A stretch of DNA of 64,000 bases from Carthagonibacter sp032251515 (GCA_032251515.1 JAVVDU010000002.1:1-64000); one strand, 5' to 3'; positions 41,686 through 51,176 are shown, counted from the first letter of the stretch. The notes: generated by a model from the sequence alone, not told the origin. A program made the numbers and translations.

Positions 41686-42519
41686 ATGGCAAGGCAGATC
41701 GCGAAGGAATCCCGTTCCGGACCACCGCCGCCCGAGGACCGCGTCACCGAGACGATGGTCACGGCGGCCGTATGGGCGGAGCGACATCGCCGCACCCTCG
41801 TTCTGGCGGTGGTGGCCGCGGTCGCCCTGGGCCTGGCCGGCTGGGCGTGGCTCGACTACCGGGGCAAGCTGGTGGAGCGTGCTGCCACGCGCCTGGACGA
41901 GATCCGTCTCGAGGCCGCCTCCGGAGCGCCTCCATCGGAGGTGAAGGCGGCGCTCGCCACCTACGTGGAGCAGTTCGGCGACACGTCGTTCGGTAACGAG
42001 GGACGGATGTACCTGGCCCGGCTCCAGATGGAGGAGCGGGACTACGCGGCGGCGATCCGGACCCTCGAACCGGCGGCCGAGCTGCGGGAGAAGACTCCGG
42101 TCGCGTTCCGCGCCGCCGAGTCGATCGCCGCCGCGGAGGAGATGCGCGGCAACCCCGAGGAGGCGATCCGCTGGCTGCAGCGCCTGGCGGACGCGGCGCT
42201 GTTCGCCGACCAGGCCCGGCGGGCGGAGGCGGAGATCGCCCGGATCGCCGCGCAGGCGGGCGACCTGGAGCGGGCCCGGGCGACGTACGCCCGGCTCGTC
42301 GCCGAAACGGCCGCGGAGGACCAGGCCGCCGGCGCGGAGCTGGCCGAGTGGCGGGTGCGGCTCGGGGAGGTCGAGGCGGCGCTGCGCACCGACGCCGAGA
42401 TCCCGGCGCCGCCCGTCGCGGCCCCGGCGGCGGCGACGCAGACGGAAGGGGCTCCGGGGAGCGAGGCGCCTGGTGCGGACGCGCCCGTGGAGGAAGGCAG
42501 CGAGGCTAACGGCGCATAA
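41686..42519 (+). CDS. YfgM-like membrane-anchored TPR protein
   Basis: A 277-residue protein with a basic N-terminus, one membrane helix (about 40-58, LVLAVVAAVALGLAGWAWL) and a periplasmic region of TPR-like helices (about 65-235; YLARLQMEERDYAAAIRTLEP, GNPEEAIRWLQRLAD, GDLERARATYARLV), then an Ala/Pro/Glu-rich tail. This arrangement matches the YfgM/AncA family (DUF2133), whose E. coli member associates with SecYEG and PpiD as a chaperone module. The end is close to the tail-to-tail junction with the - strand cluster. Family call from architecture, moderate confidence. Confidence 0.7.
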   Translation: MARQIAKESRSGPPPPEDRVTETMVTAAVWAERHRRTLVLAVVAAVALGLAGWAWLDYRGKLVERAATRLDEIRLEAASGAPPSEVKAALATYVEQFGDTSFGNEGRMYLARLQMEERDYAAAIRTLEPAAELREKTPVAFRAAESIAAAEEMRGNPEEAIRWLQRLADAALFADQARRAEAEIARIAAQAGDLERARATYARLVAETAAEDQAAGAELAEWRVRLGEVEAALRTDAEIPAPPVAAPAAATQTEGAPGSEAPGADAPVEEGSEANGA

Positions 42520-42552
42520 GGTATATTATGTAAACTAGCGCTCCGGTCTCTC

Positions 42553-42575
42553 CGCCCGCGTTCCTGTTCCGGGCG
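42553..42575. terminator. Possible two-way terminator between convergent genes
   Basis: CGCCCG (42553-42558) and CGGGCG (42570-42575) form a 6-base-pair stem with an 11-base loop in the 74-base gap between two gene ends that face each other. The first part of the gap (TATATTATGTAAA) is AT-rich. Weak on structure, plausible by position. Confidence 0.3.
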
Positions 42576-42593
42576 CGGCCGTCTCTTCCCCGC

Positions 42594-43361
42594 TCACAGC
42601 CGCCCGAAGATCGACGCGAGGCGCAGGGCCCACACCCGCCACACGGCCTCCCGCACGATCGCCCCCGACATCTTGCTCTGGCCGTCCGTGCGGTCGCTGA
42701 ACACGATCGGGACCTCGTGCAGGCGGAACCCCTTCTTCCAGGCCCGGAAGTCCATCTCGATCTGGAACGCGTAGCCGGTGCTCCCCACGCGCTCCAGGGG
42801 GATCGCCTCCAGCACCTCGCGCCGGAAGCACTTGAAGCCGCTCGTGGCGTCCGACAGGGGCATCCCGGTGATCCAGCGCGCGTACCGGTTGGCGAACCAG
42901 GACAGGAGGAGCCGGCCCATCGGCCAGTTGATCACGTTCACGCCGCGCACGTAGCGGGACCCGATGACCAGGTCCGCCTCCTCGCGGGCCGCCCGCAGGA
43001 GCTCGGGCAGGTAACGCGGGTCGTGCGAGAAGTCCGCGTCCATCTCGCACAGGAAAGCGTAGCCCCGCTCGAGGCCCCATGCGAACCCGGCGAGGTAGGC
43101 CGAGCCGAGTCCCTGTTTCCCGGCGCGATGCAGGACGTGCACCCGGGGCGACTCGGTCGCGAGCTGATCCGCGATCCGCCCCGTGCCGTCCGGCGACGCG
43201 TCGTCCACCACGAGGACGTCGATGCGGGAATCGGCCGCGAGGATCCGCGGCAGGATGCCCGGCAGGTTCTCGGCCTCGTCGTACGTCGGGAGGACGACGA
43301 GCGTCCTCTCGCGGCCCGTCCGGCCTTCACCCTCGCGCCTGTCGCTGCCGTGCTCGCTCAT
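42594..43361 (-). CDS. Dolichol-phosphate-mannose-synthase-like GT2 glycosyltransferase
   Basis: A 255-residue GT2 enzyme without membrane helices, like DPM1/Ppm1: TLVVLPTYDEAENLPGILPRI, DDASPDGTG, the metal-binding DADFSHDP, IGSRYVRG and SGFKCFRREVLEAI. Such enzymes load a sugar, often mannose, onto polyprenyl phosphate for GT-C transferases to use. Start ATG 43361 overlaps the upstream flippase-like gene. It is the last gene of the - strand glycan cluster. Together with the GT87-like and YfhO-like GT-C proteins in the window it suggests a lipid-linked sugar donor pathway; the sugar is unknown. Confidence 0.88.
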   Translation of the reverse strand: MSEHGSDRREGEGRTGRERTLVVLPTYDEAENLPGILPRILAADSRIDVLVVDDASPDGTGRIADQLATESPRVHVLHRAGKQGLGSAYLAGFAWGLERGYAFLCEMDADFSHDPRYLPELLRAAREEADLVIGSRYVRGVNVINWPMGRLLLSWFANRYARWITGMPLSDATSGFKCFRREVLEAIPLERVGSTGYAFQIEMDFRAWKKGFRLHEVPIVFSDRTDGQSKMSGAIVREAVWRVWALRLASIFGRL

Positions 43362-44404
43362 TTCCTCTCGTCTGCCGTCTCCGAGGGGCCGCGCCCTCCG
43401 CCTGTGTCGGGTGGGCCGCCGTCGATCCGCCGCGACGTCTCCGCCCTCCCGCCGGCCCGCGGGAGCCAGGCGACCCCGAGGGCGCCGAGCTCCGCCGCGG
43501 TCGACCACAGCCGGGCGACCGCGGCGAACGCCGCCGCCGGAGCGAGGGAAACGGGGCCCGTCGCCACGAGGAGGCCTGCCAGAGCCCCTTCCCTCACCAC
43601 CAGGCCGCCGGGCGCGAACAGTGCCAGGTAACCGGCCAGGTAGGCTGCGGCGAACAGGCCGGCGAACCTCCACGGGCCGGGGTCCGCGGGCCCGCCCACC
43701 CCGCGCCACAGGAGCCACAGTCCCACGCCCTGCAGGAGCCAGGCGGCCACCAGGGCCGCGCCGCCGGACCACAGGGCCCGGGGCCCGGATCGCGCCAGCG
43801 CGGCCGTCTCCCCTTCCCCGAAGCGGCGTGCCAGCAGACGGGCCAGCCGCACGGCCGGTGCAGGCCGCAGGAGAAGACCGAGCCCTGCCACGACGAGCGC
43901 CGCCGCCCCCACCCGCATCCAGGCGCCGCCCGGCGTGCCCCCGAGGGACGCCAGGGCGACGGCCGCCCCCGTGCCCAGCACGAGGACCTGGAAGAGCGCT
44001 GCCGCGGCGAGGGCGGCCGCGCCCGCGCCCCGGCGCTCGCGCATGTAGGCGGCGAGGCCGGCGAGCTGCCACACCTTGCCGGGAACGTAGCGGCCCAGGT
44101 TCGTGGTCATCCACACCCGGATGCCCTCTGCCGTGCCGCAGCTGCCTCCCAGACGCCGGAAGATACCGACCCACACCCGTCCCATCACGAACAGGGAGAG
44201 GATTCCGGGGCCCAGCGAGGCGAGGGCCCAGCCCGGGCGCAGGCGCCATCCCGCTGCGGCGAGGTCGGCCCGCAGCCGGCCGAGCTCGCCGCCCTGCCGC
44301 GCCCACAGCGCGCCGAGAAACGCCAGCGACAGGACCACGAACGCCCACCCCCCGAGACGCAGGCGGCGGGACGCGCGCCGGGGCTCAGCCGGCGTCCCGG
44401 ACAC
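43358..44404 (-). CDS. LPG-synthase transmembrane-domain family protein
   Basis: A 348-residue integral membrane protein of the UPF0104 / lysylphosphatidylglycerol-synthase TM family (the flippase part of MprF without the synthase). It has about eight helices, the family segment MTTNLGRYVPGKVWQLAGLAAYM and the FAPGGLVVREGALAGLL loop. Relatives occur in glycan gene clusters and may flip or anchor lipid-linked molecules. The GTG at 44404, 20 bases inside the YfhO-like gene, is the likely start; an ATG 54 bases further up is possible. Its stop overlaps the GT2 start. Confidence 0.75.
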   Translation of the reverse strand: MSGTPAEPRRASRRLRLGGWAFVVLSLAFLGALWARQGGELGRLRADLAAAGWRLRPGWALASLGPGILSLFVMGRVWVGIFRRLGGSCGTAEGIRVWMTTNLGRYVPGKVWQLAGLAAYMRERRGAGAAALAAAALFQVLVLGTGAAVALASLGGTPGGAWMRVGAAALVVAGLGLLLRPAPAVRLARLLARRFGEGETAALARSGPRALWSGGAALVAAWLLQGVGLWLLWRGVGGPADPGPWRFAGLFAAAYLAGYLALFAPGGLVVREGALAGLLVATGPVSLAPAAAFAAVARLWSTAAELGALGVAWLPRAGGRAETSRRIDGGPPDTGGGRGPSETADERK

Positions 44405-46700
44405 GGCCTGGTCCGAGAACGCGCCAGCGGCGCACCGCCGGGACGAGCAGCACGGCAAGGGCGGCGGCCAGGCCGAGTCCCGTGAGCGTGAAGCCGAGCC
44501 GGAATTCGTCGGGAGCGTAGCGGAACCGGACCACGTGCCGGCCCTCCGGCACCACGACGGCCCGGAAGGCGACGTTGGCCCGCAGCACCTCGAGCTCCTC
44601 GCCGCCCTCCAGCTCGGCCCGCCACGCCGGGTGCCAGATCTCGCTCACGAACAGGAGGCCGCCCGTCTCGGCCTCCACCTCCAGGTCCACCGCGTCCGGC
44701 TCCCAGCGGACCACCCGCGCCGCGCCACGCCCGGCCGGCGGCGCGCGATCCGTCTCCACAACCACCGCGTCGGCCGGCCGCTCGGCCCGCAGGACGGCCT
44801 GCAGGGCGGCCGCCGTGTCCCGCGTCGCCCGCACCGCGGCGGGAAACCAGGCGTGCGGCCCGTCTCCGGCCACCTCGTGCAGCACGCCGCGCGGGCCGGC
44901 GGAGACGGGCTCGAGCAGCGGCGACTCCACCGGCCCGTCGGTAACGACGAAGCGCAGGTCGAACAGGGGCCACAGACCCGGGTCGCCGAGATTCCGGTAC
45001 GACAACCCGCCGGTGAGCCGCTCCGTCCACTCGAGCCGGAAGTTCTGGCTGCCGGTGACGGACGGCACGCGGGCACCCATCAGCTCGTTGGGGCCGAACG
45101 TGCGCCGGCCGGGGACCGGGAACACGCGCTCCCCGGGGGCCAGCTCCGCGCGCATGCGGTCGATCGACTCCGCCGCCGGGAAGGCCTCCTCCGGGGTCAG
45201 CGTGGCCAGGTAGCGCCGGTCCACGCGCCACAGGTCCGCCACGAGGAGCGCGAGGACGGCGAGCAGCGCCGCCGGCTCCGGCCAGCGGCCGCTCGCCACC
45301 CCGCGGGCCGCCGCCCCCACCAGGCCGAGCCCGGCGAGCAGGAGGAGGCCGTTGAGCCGCAGCGCCCCGGTGGCCGCCTCGCCGGGAGCGCCCGCCCCGG
45401 CCGGCACGAGGGCCGTCCCGGCCCAGCGCATCATGCCGGCGGGCGCCAGGGCCGCCGCCAGGCCGAGCAGGAGCAGCGGCGCGGCGGCCACGAGGAGACC
45501 CACCCACGGCAGGCCCCCCTGCGTCGCGCGCGCCGCCCGGATGCGCTCCCAGCCGAAGGCGGCCAGGAGAGCGACGAACAGGGCCACCGGGCCGAGCATC
45601 ATCGAGGGGGCCCGGAACCGCGAGATGAAGGGGATGAGGTGGAAGGCGAGGCGGTGCACCGGGGTCGCGGCCCCCAGCGCGAACAGCAGGCCGAGCGCCG
45701 CCAGGGCCCCGAGGGCCGCCACTCGACCGTCGCGGCGGGCCCGCGTCAGGCCGACCAGGGCGAGCGCGACCGGCACCGCGCCCAGGTACTCCGTGTGGAG
45801 CTTGAACGGGTTCGCCCCGCGGTACGTCTCCAGCGACCCGAGGAGGTCCGGGAGCACCAGCGCCGTCAGCTCGCCCGGCGGCAGCGCCCAAGACGCGGCG
45901 AAGCCGTACCCGGCCTCGCCGGTGCCGCCGCGCACGGCGATCTCGAGAATCCGCCACGTCGGCACGAGCTGCGCCGCTCCCACCAGCGCCGCCAGCACGA
46001 ACGCCCCGGCCACCGCGCCCCCGGCGTGTACGGCGCGGGACCTGCCCTCCTCCCGGGCCAGCATGGCGATCCGGACCAGCGCGTAGAACAGGAGCAGCAG
46101 CGACGAGAAGTACATCAGCTGCACGTGGGGCGTGAAGATCTGCAGCGCCACGACGAGGCCGAAGCCCGCGAACCAGGCGACCCGGCCCGACGCCAGCCCT
46201 TTCTCGAGACAGGCGAAGGCGAGCGGCGTCAGCACCATCACGAACATGCGGCCGTCGTGGCCGCCGTACAGGGTGGAGACGACGAAGCCGGTCAGCAGGA
46301 ACGAGATGCCGGCGACCGCGGCGGCGCTGCGCCCCAGCCCGAGGGCACGCGCGGCGAACCAGGCGAACACGCCCGACAGGAACGTGTGCAGGACGAACGT
46401 CCACCCGATGGCGCGGTGCAGCGGCAGGACCAGGTACAACAGGCTCGTGGGATAGAAGACCGGGCCCGGCAGGATGGCCAGGTACGGCAGTCCCCCGTAC
46501 ACGAACGGGTTCCAGAGCGGAAAGCCCCGGCCCGCCTTCAGCTCCTCGACGGCGAAGGCGCGCAGGTGGTACGCCTGGTCCAGCATGTCCGTGCCGAACA
46601 GCATGCGATCCGGCCGCAGGACGAACTCCGCGTAGAACCCCAGCGTGAGGACCGCGCAGGCCGCCGCGAACAGGGCCCCGGCCGGCGGGCGCCGGGTCAC
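44385..46700 (-). CDS. YfhO-like polytopic membrane protein (GT-C fold)
   Basis: A 771-residue membrane protein. The N-terminal half has many helices and the YfhO-type first loop GTDMLDQAYHLRAFAVEE...PLWNPFVYGGLPY, with an acidic pair typical of GT-C enzymes. The C-terminal 250 residues are a soluble, beta-rich domain that closes with VVPEGRHVVRFRYAPDEFRLGF and a last helix. In Firmicutes YfhO-type proteins glycosylate teichoic or lipoteichoic acids; in diderms the role is unknown. GTG 46700, overlapping the methyltransferase stop (GTGA), is taken as start; the long open frame upstream is a shadow. Part of the glycan cluster. Confidence 0.8.
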   Translation of the reverse strand: MTRRPPAGALFAAACAVLTLGFYAEFVLRPDRMLFGTDMLDQAYHLRAFAVEELKAGRGFPLWNPFVYGGLPYLAILPGPVFYPTSLLYLVLPLHRAIGWTFVLHTFLSGVFAWFAARALGLGRSAAAVAGISFLLTGFVVSTLYGGHDGRMFVMVLTPLAFACLEKGLASGRVAWFAGFGLVVALQIFTPHVQLMYFSSLLLLFYALVRIAMLAREEGRSRAVHAGGAVAGAFVLAALVGAAQLVPTWRILEIAVRGGTGEAGYGFAASWALPPGELTALVLPDLLGSLETYRGANPFKLHTEYLGAVPVALALVGLTRARRDGRVAALGALAALGLLFALGAATPVHRLAFHLIPFISRFRAPSMMLGPVALFVALLAAFGWERIRAARATQGGLPWVGLLVAAAPLLLLGLAAALAPAGMMRWAGTALVPAGAGAPGEAATGALRLNGLLLLAGLGLVGAAARGVASGRWPEPAALLAVLALLVADLWRVDRRYLATLTPEEAFPAAESIDRMRAELAPGERVFPVPGRRTFGPNELMGARVPSVTGSQNFRLEWTERLTGGLSYRNLGDPGLWPLFDLRFVVTDGPVESPLLEPVSAGPRGVLHEVAGDGPHAWFPAAVRATRDTAAALQAVLRAERPADAVVVETDRAPPAGRGAARVVRWEPDAVDLEVEAETGGLLFVSEIWHPAWRAELEGGEELEVLRANVAFRAVVVPEGRHVVRFRYAPDEFRLGFTLTGLGLAAALAVLLVPAVRRWRVLGPGRVRDAG

Positions 46701-47449
46701 GCGGCGCTCTCCGGCTTCCGGACGACGAAGAACCACTGGGGCGAAAGCGCCCGCAGCACGAGGCGCCGCGGAACGCCGGGCAGTCGCCGGAAGAGGCGCC
46801 AGGCACGCACGAGGGCCGGGCCACGCAGCCGTCCGAGCAGGTCGTCGATCGCCGCCTCCGTGATGTCGTCCACCTCGAATCCCGCCGCCTCCATCCGCTC
46901 GCGCAGCGCCCGGTAGCCGAGGAACCGGATCCCCTCGTAGCGGCGGCCACGCCCGGAGAGCCGAAGGTACAGGGTGGCGGCGGGGGCCGGAAGCCAGCTC
47001 AGGAACGGCAGCCGGTAGTGGGGCTCGAGCACCGCGAAGCGGCTGCCGGCCGAGACGTAGGCCCGGCCGCCGCGCCGGAGGACGCGGAACGTCTCGCGTA
47101 ACAGCCCCGCCACGTCCGGCACGTGCTCGTACAGGTGGTTGAGCAGCGCGAAGTCGACCGTGCCGTCCCGCAGGGGAAGGCGCAGCACGTCGGCTCCCAC
47201 CATCCGCGACCGGTCGACCACGAACGACAGGTCGATCTCGAAGCCGAGCACGGGGTGCCCGGCCCGTCGCTCGAGGGCGGCGCGGATGAGCCCCGTGCCC
47301 GCCCCGAGATCCGCCGCGACGGCGGCCTCCCGGAGCCACGGCGCGCACAGGTGCCAGATCACCTCTGCCTTGCGTTCGCGGCTGCGAAGGTACGCCTCGG
47401 AAGAGACGAGAGCGCCGTAGCGGTCCGCGCCGGCGTGCTCACGCCCCAC
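46697..47449 (-). CDS. Class I SAM methyltransferase of the glycan cluster
   Basis: A 250-residue Methyltransf_11-type protein: ADLGAGTGLIRAALE (motif I, about 46-60), LGFEIDLS, the late LPLRDGTVDFALLNHLYEHVPD block and LRETFRVLRRGGRAYVSAG. The C-terminal part (YEGIRFLGYRALRERMEAAGFEV) is typical of sugar or small-molecule methyltransferases. It is between a GT4 and a YfhO-like gene and overlaps both, so it may cap or decorate the glycan. Substrate unknown. Start GTG 47449. Confidence 0.8.
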   Translation of the reverse strand: MGREHAGADRYGALVSSEAYLRSRERKAEVIWHLCAPWLREAAVAADLGAGTGLIRAALERRAGHPVLGFEIDLSFVVDRSRMVGADVLRLPLRDGTVDFALLNHLYEHVPDVAGLLRETFRVLRRGGRAYVSAGSRFAVLEPHYRLPFLSWLPAPAATLYLRLSGRGRRYEGIRFLGYRALRERMEAAGFEVDDITEAAIDDLLGRLRGPALVRAWRLFRRLPGVPRRLVLRALSPQWFFVVRKPESAA

Positions 47450-48653
47450 GGCGGCGCTCCAGGGCCGTACGGTAGGCCTCCTCCGTCCGGTCCAGCACCG
47501 CCCGCCAGCCGAACCGTTCCCGGGCGCGCACGCGGCCCCGCCGCGCCATGTCCCGCGCCGCGGCCGGGTCCGCCGCGATGCGCTGGAGGGCTTCCGCCAG
47601 CGCTCCCGGGTCGCCGGGCGGCACGAGCAGCCCGGTATGGCCCGGCTCGACGATGTCCGGAATCCCGCCGACGGCGCTCGCTACCACCGGGCGCTCGTAG
47701 CGCAGGGCCTCGAGGAGCACCACGCCCAGCCCCTCGGTGTCGCCCTTCGCATCGACCACGGCGGGCAGCACGAACACGTCGGCCCGGGCGTACTCCTCCT
47801 CGAGCCTCCGACGCGACACGAAGCCCGGCATCCGGACCCGCCCGGCGAGGCCCAGGGACTCGATCTCCCGGCGGATCGACCGTTCCCGCTCCCCTGCCCC
47901 GATCACCGTGAGCTCGGCGCCCGACGCGGCCGGCAGGCGCGCCACCGCCCGCAGGAGGATCTCCACTCCCTTCCGTTCCACGAGGCGTCCCACGAACAGG
48001 ATGCGCAGGCGGTCCGGGTCCGCCCCGGCGGCCCGCGCGACGGGAGCGCCGTCGTCCTCGATCGCGCTGCCGTAGGGAACGACGGACACGGGCCCCGGGG
48101 CGAGCGCCTGCACGGCCGCCGCCGTGGAGCGGGAGATCGCCGTCACCGCGTCCGCCGTGCGGACCGTCCAGCGCAGGAACGGCAGGAGGGCGGGCAGCCG
48201 GTGCCGCACCCAGTTCAGCTCCACGCTGTAGAAGCTGCACACGACGCCGGCCTTGCCCCCGGACCCGTGCCGCGCGGCAGCCCCGAACAGGGCGTGCGGC
48301 ATCGGCCAGTGCACGTGCACCACGTCGAGCCCCCGGCGCCCCAGCCGGTGCGCCGCGTCGGCGCCGGCAGCGAGGTAAGCCGGCAGCAGGAACCCCTGCA
48401 GCGGCCGGCGGCGCAGGCGGTCCGGCACGGTCTCGTCGTGCGTGAGCGTCTCCAGGGCGGCGGGCGCGTAGCGGAAGCGGTGCACGGGGAGAGCGCCCGC
48501 GGCGCCCGGCTCCGGTCCGCCGCGGTAGGAAGGCGCCAGGACGACCGCGTCGTGGCCGGCATCCCGCTGCCGGCGCACCAGCTCGACCAGCCACGGGGTG
48601 ATCGGATCCCGTTCGTGCCGGGGCCACGCCGTGACGACGTGCAGGACGCGCAT
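47439..48653 (-). CDS. GT4 family glycosyltransferase
   Basis: A 404-residue GT-B enzyme. It opens with RVLHVVTAWPRHERDPITPWLVELV, a donor-side start typical of GT4 proteins with a P-rich loop, and has VVHVHWPMPHALFG, FVGRLVERKGVEILLRAVA, IGAGERERSIRRE and the nucleotide-sugar-binding EGLGVVLLEALRYERPVVAS with GLLVPPGDPGALAEAL. Retaining sugar transfer from a nucleotide sugar to a lipid or glycan acceptor is expected. ATG 48653; 25 bases separate it from the GT2 gene upstream. Confidence 0.88.
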   Translation of the reverse strand: MRVLHVVTAWPRHERDPITPWLVELVRRQRDAGHDAVVLAPSYRGGPEPGAAGALPVHRFRYAPAALETLTHDETVPDRLRRRPLQGFLLPAYLAAGADAAHRLGRRGLDVVHVHWPMPHALFGAAARHGSGGKAGVVCSFYSVELNWVRHRLPALLPFLRWTVRTADAVTAISRSTAAAVQALAPGPVSVVPYGSAIEDDGAPVARAAGADPDRLRILFVGRLVERKGVEILLRAVARLPAASGAELTVIGAGERERSIRREIESLGLAGRVRMPGFVSRRRLEEEYARADVFVLPAVVDAKGDTEGLGVVLLEALRYERPVVASAVGGIPDIVEPGHTGLLVPPGDPGALAEALQRIAADPAAARDMARRGRVRARERFGWRAVLDRTEEAYRTALERRRGA

Positions 48654-48678
48654 GACGGAAGGCTGCGGCCGCGCCGCG

Positions 48679-49656
48679 TCAGCGGGGACCGGACGGGTTC
48701 CGGGCCGCCCTCACCTCGCCGCGCAGCTGCTCGACTTCGGCACGGAGCCCGGCCACCAGCTCGCCCACGAGCCCCGCCACGAACAGCAGCGCGCCCAGGA
48801 GGACGAGCAGCAGGACGAGCGTGAGCAGCGGGCGGAAACCGGTGTCGCGCACGAACCGGAGCCACAGCGCCGCGAGGCCCACTACCCCGCCCGCGGCGAA
48901 CAGGACGAGTCCCGTCGTGCCGAAGAACATCAGGGGCTTGCGCGCGAACACGAGCTGGAACCACACGGCGAGCAGATCGAGGGTACCGACGAGGATCCGG
49001 CCGCCGCCCCGGTACTTGGAGGTGCCGTGGCGCCGGGGGTGCAGGGCGATGTCGATCTCCCCGACCCTCCAACCCCGCACGTGTGCCAGGACGACGAGGT
49101 AGCGATGCCAGTCCTCCCGGAGCTGCAGGTCGTCCAGCACCTCGCGACGCAAAGCCTTCATCGCGTTCATGTCGTGCACCGGGACGCCGAACAGCCGGCG
49201 GGCCAGCCCGTTGTAGATCCCCGACACGAGACGCTTCTCGTAGCGGCCCACCTTGCGGCCGGTCACCACGTCCAGACCGCCTCCGGACTCCAGGGCATCC
49301 AGGAAGCGGGGGATCTCCTCGGGGGAATGCTGCAGGTCGGCGTCGAACACGACGAGGACGGGAGCCTCCGTGGCGGCGGCCCCGGTGACGATCGCCGACG
49401 TCTTGCCGCGGTTCCGCCGGTGGCGGAGCAGGCGCACCCGGTCCAGCCCCGCCTCGGCCGCCGCGGCGCGCGCCGCGGCGAGCGTGTCGTCCGTCGAGCC
49501 GTCGTCGACGAGCACGACCTCTCCCGCGAGTCCGTGGCGGCCGAACGTGGCGGCCAGCTCGCGGAACAGGTCCGGCATGTTCGCGGCCTCGTCGAGGGCC
49601 GGCACGAGGACGGCGAAGCGCGGCGGCGGAGGAGCCACGCCCCGTTCCGGGCTCAT
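48679..49656 (-). CDS. Membrane-anchored GT2 polyprenyl-phosphate glycosyltransferase
   Basis: A 325-residue GT2 protein. The catalytic domain (about 1-230) has VLVPALDEAANMPDLFREL, VDDGSTDDT, DADLQHSPEEIP and the HDMNAMKALRR segment; two C-terminal membrane helices (about 235-295) and a coiled tail follow. This ArnC/GtrB-like layout usually makes undecaprenyl-phosphate sugars. It starts at ATG 49656 inside the rpoN stop (ATGA), so its translation is tied to sigma-54. Sugar unknown. Confidence 0.88.
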   Translation of the reverse strand: MSPERGVAPPPPRFAVLVPALDEAANMPDLFRELAATFGRHGLAGEVVLVDDGSTDDTLAAARAAAAEAGLDRVRLLRHRRNRGKTSAIVTGAAATEAPVLVVFDADLQHSPEEIPRFLDALESGGGLDVVTGRKVGRYEKRLVSGIYNGLARRLFGVPVHDMNAMKALRREVLDDLQLREDWHRYLVVLAHVRGWRVGEIDIALHPRRHGTSKYRGGGRILVGTLDLLAVWFQLVFARKPLMFFGTTGLVLFAAGGVVGLAALWLRFVRDTGFRPLLTLVLLLVLLGALLFVAGLVGELVAGLRAEVEQLRGEVRAARNPSGPR

Positions 49657-51092
49657 ACGCGCTTGCGCATCCGGGCGGCGAGGATCCCGAGCTGATCGCG
49701 GTACTTCGCGACCGTCCGGCGGGCGATCTGCACTCCCTCGCCCTTCAGGATGTCCACGATGGCCTGGTCGGTGAGCGGCTTCTTCTCGTCCTCCTCGGCG
49801 ACGAGCTTCTGGATGCGGGCCCGGATCCCCCGGGCCGACACGTCCTCCCCGAAGTCGGTCGACAGGCCGCTGGAGAAGAAGAACTTCAGGGGGAGCACGC
49901 CGCGGGGCGTCTGCACGTACTTCTCGTTCGTGACGCGCGACACGGTCGACTCGTGCATGTCGATGTGCTCGGCCACCTCGCGCAGGGTCAGCGGCCGCAG
50001 GTGCTCGACGCCCTTCTCGAAGAACTCCCGCTGCCGGTCGACGATGAAGTGCATCACCTTGAGCATCGTCTGCCGCCGCTGCTCGATCGCCTGGATCATC
50101 CACTGCGCCGAGCTGAGCTTCTTCGCGATGAACGCCTTGTTGTCGCCCTGGTACTTGTTCTTGTCCGCCGCGACCTCGCGGTAGGCCCGCGACAGCTTGA
50201 GGCGCGGCAGGGACGAGTCGTTGTGGTACACGTAGTACTCCCCGTCCACCTTCTCGACCGTCAGGTCAGGGGTGACGTAGTTGTCGCTCGCGTCCGCGTG
50301 CCGCAGCCCGGGCTTGGGGTCGAGGCGGGCGATCTCGTCGGCGGCCGCCTGGACCTCCCGCGCCGGGATCCCGTGCTCCTTCGAGAGCTCGCTCCAGCGG
50401 TGAGAGACGAGCTGCTCGAAGTGATCCCGGACGATACGGAACGAGAGCGTCTCCTCCTCGCCGCGGTCGCGCAGCTGGATGAGCAGCGTCTCGCGCAGGT
50501 CCCGCGCGCCCACGCCGGTCGGCGAAAACCCCTGGATGACCGTCAGAATCGCCTCCGCCTCCTCCACCGTGAACGGCTCCAGATCCTCGCGCATCTCCGG
50601 CTCGGCCGAGGCGAGCCAGTCGTTCGCGGCGACGACCACGTCCTCCAGCGGGCAGGTGAGGAATCCCTCGCGGTCGATGTTGCCGATGATCTCCTCGCCG
50701 AGAAACCGCTCGCGTGGCTCGAGGCGGGTGAGGTTCAGCTGCTCGCGGAGGTGGTCCCACAGGTCGGGCGGCGCGGCGGGCGTGGGCAGGAAGTCCTGGC
50801 GCTCCTCGAAGTCGCCCCGGCGTCCGCCGGCCTCGAAGCCGTTGAGGAGGATCTCCTCCCAGTCCATCTCGTCCTCTGCCTGCGGCTCCTCTTCCTTGGT
50901 CTCCTCCTCCTCTTCCTCGACCGGCTCGGCCAGCTCGAGGAAGGGGTTCGCCATCATCTCCTGCTTGAGGTGCTGCTGCAGGTCGAGGAGCGGCATGTAG
51001 AGAAGGTCCATCGCCTGGTAGAGGCGTGGATTGATCTTGAGTTCCTGCCGCATTCCGAGGCTCTGGCTGAGCCCTCTGCGCATGTTGGCCAT
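49653..51092 (-). CDS. rpoN: RNA polymerase sigma-54 factor
   Basis: Sigma-54, 479 residues. Region I at the N-terminus is the glutamine/leucine-rich activator-interaction segment (LSQSLGMRQELKINPRLYQAMDLLYMPLLDLQQHL), region II is very acidic (about 57-80), and region III holds the core-binding part and the helix-turn-helix near EVAEHIDMHESTVSRVTNEKYVQTPRG. The RpoN box that reads the -24 element is ARRTVAKYR at 457-465. The lptA-lptB-rpoN order is conserved in proteobacteria, where hpf and ptsN usually follow; here a glycosyltransferase follows instead. A second ATG at 51083 is possible. Confidence 0.97.
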   Translation of the reverse strand: MANMRRGLSQSLGMRQELKINPRLYQAMDLLYMPLLDLQQHLKQEMMANPFLELAEPVEEEEEETKEEEPQAEDEMDWEEILLNGFEAGGRRGDFEERQDFLPTPAAPPDLWDHLREQLNLTRLEPRERFLGEEIIGNIDREGFLTCPLEDVVVAANDWLASAEPEMREDLEPFTVEEAEAILTVIQGFSPTGVGARDLRETLLIQLRDRGEEETLSFRIVRDHFEQLVSHRWSELSKEHGIPAREVQAAADEIARLDPKPGLRHADASDNYVTPDLTVEKVDGEYYVYHNDSSLPRLKLSRAYREVAADKNKYQGDNKAFIAKKLSSAQWMIQAIEQRRQTMLKVMHFIVDRQREFFEKGVEHLRPLTLREVAEHIDMHESTVSRVTNEKYVQTPRGVLPLKFFFSSGLSTDFGEDVSARGIRARIQKLVAEEDEKKPLTDQAIVDILKGEGVQIARRTVAKYRDQLGILAARMRKRV

Positions 51093-51176
51093 CGGCCCCC
51101 GTGATCCGTTCCGTGTCCCGGTCTGGAGCGTCGTCTCTCCCCCGAACCGCGCTCGCTCCCTGATAATAGGAGAGTC

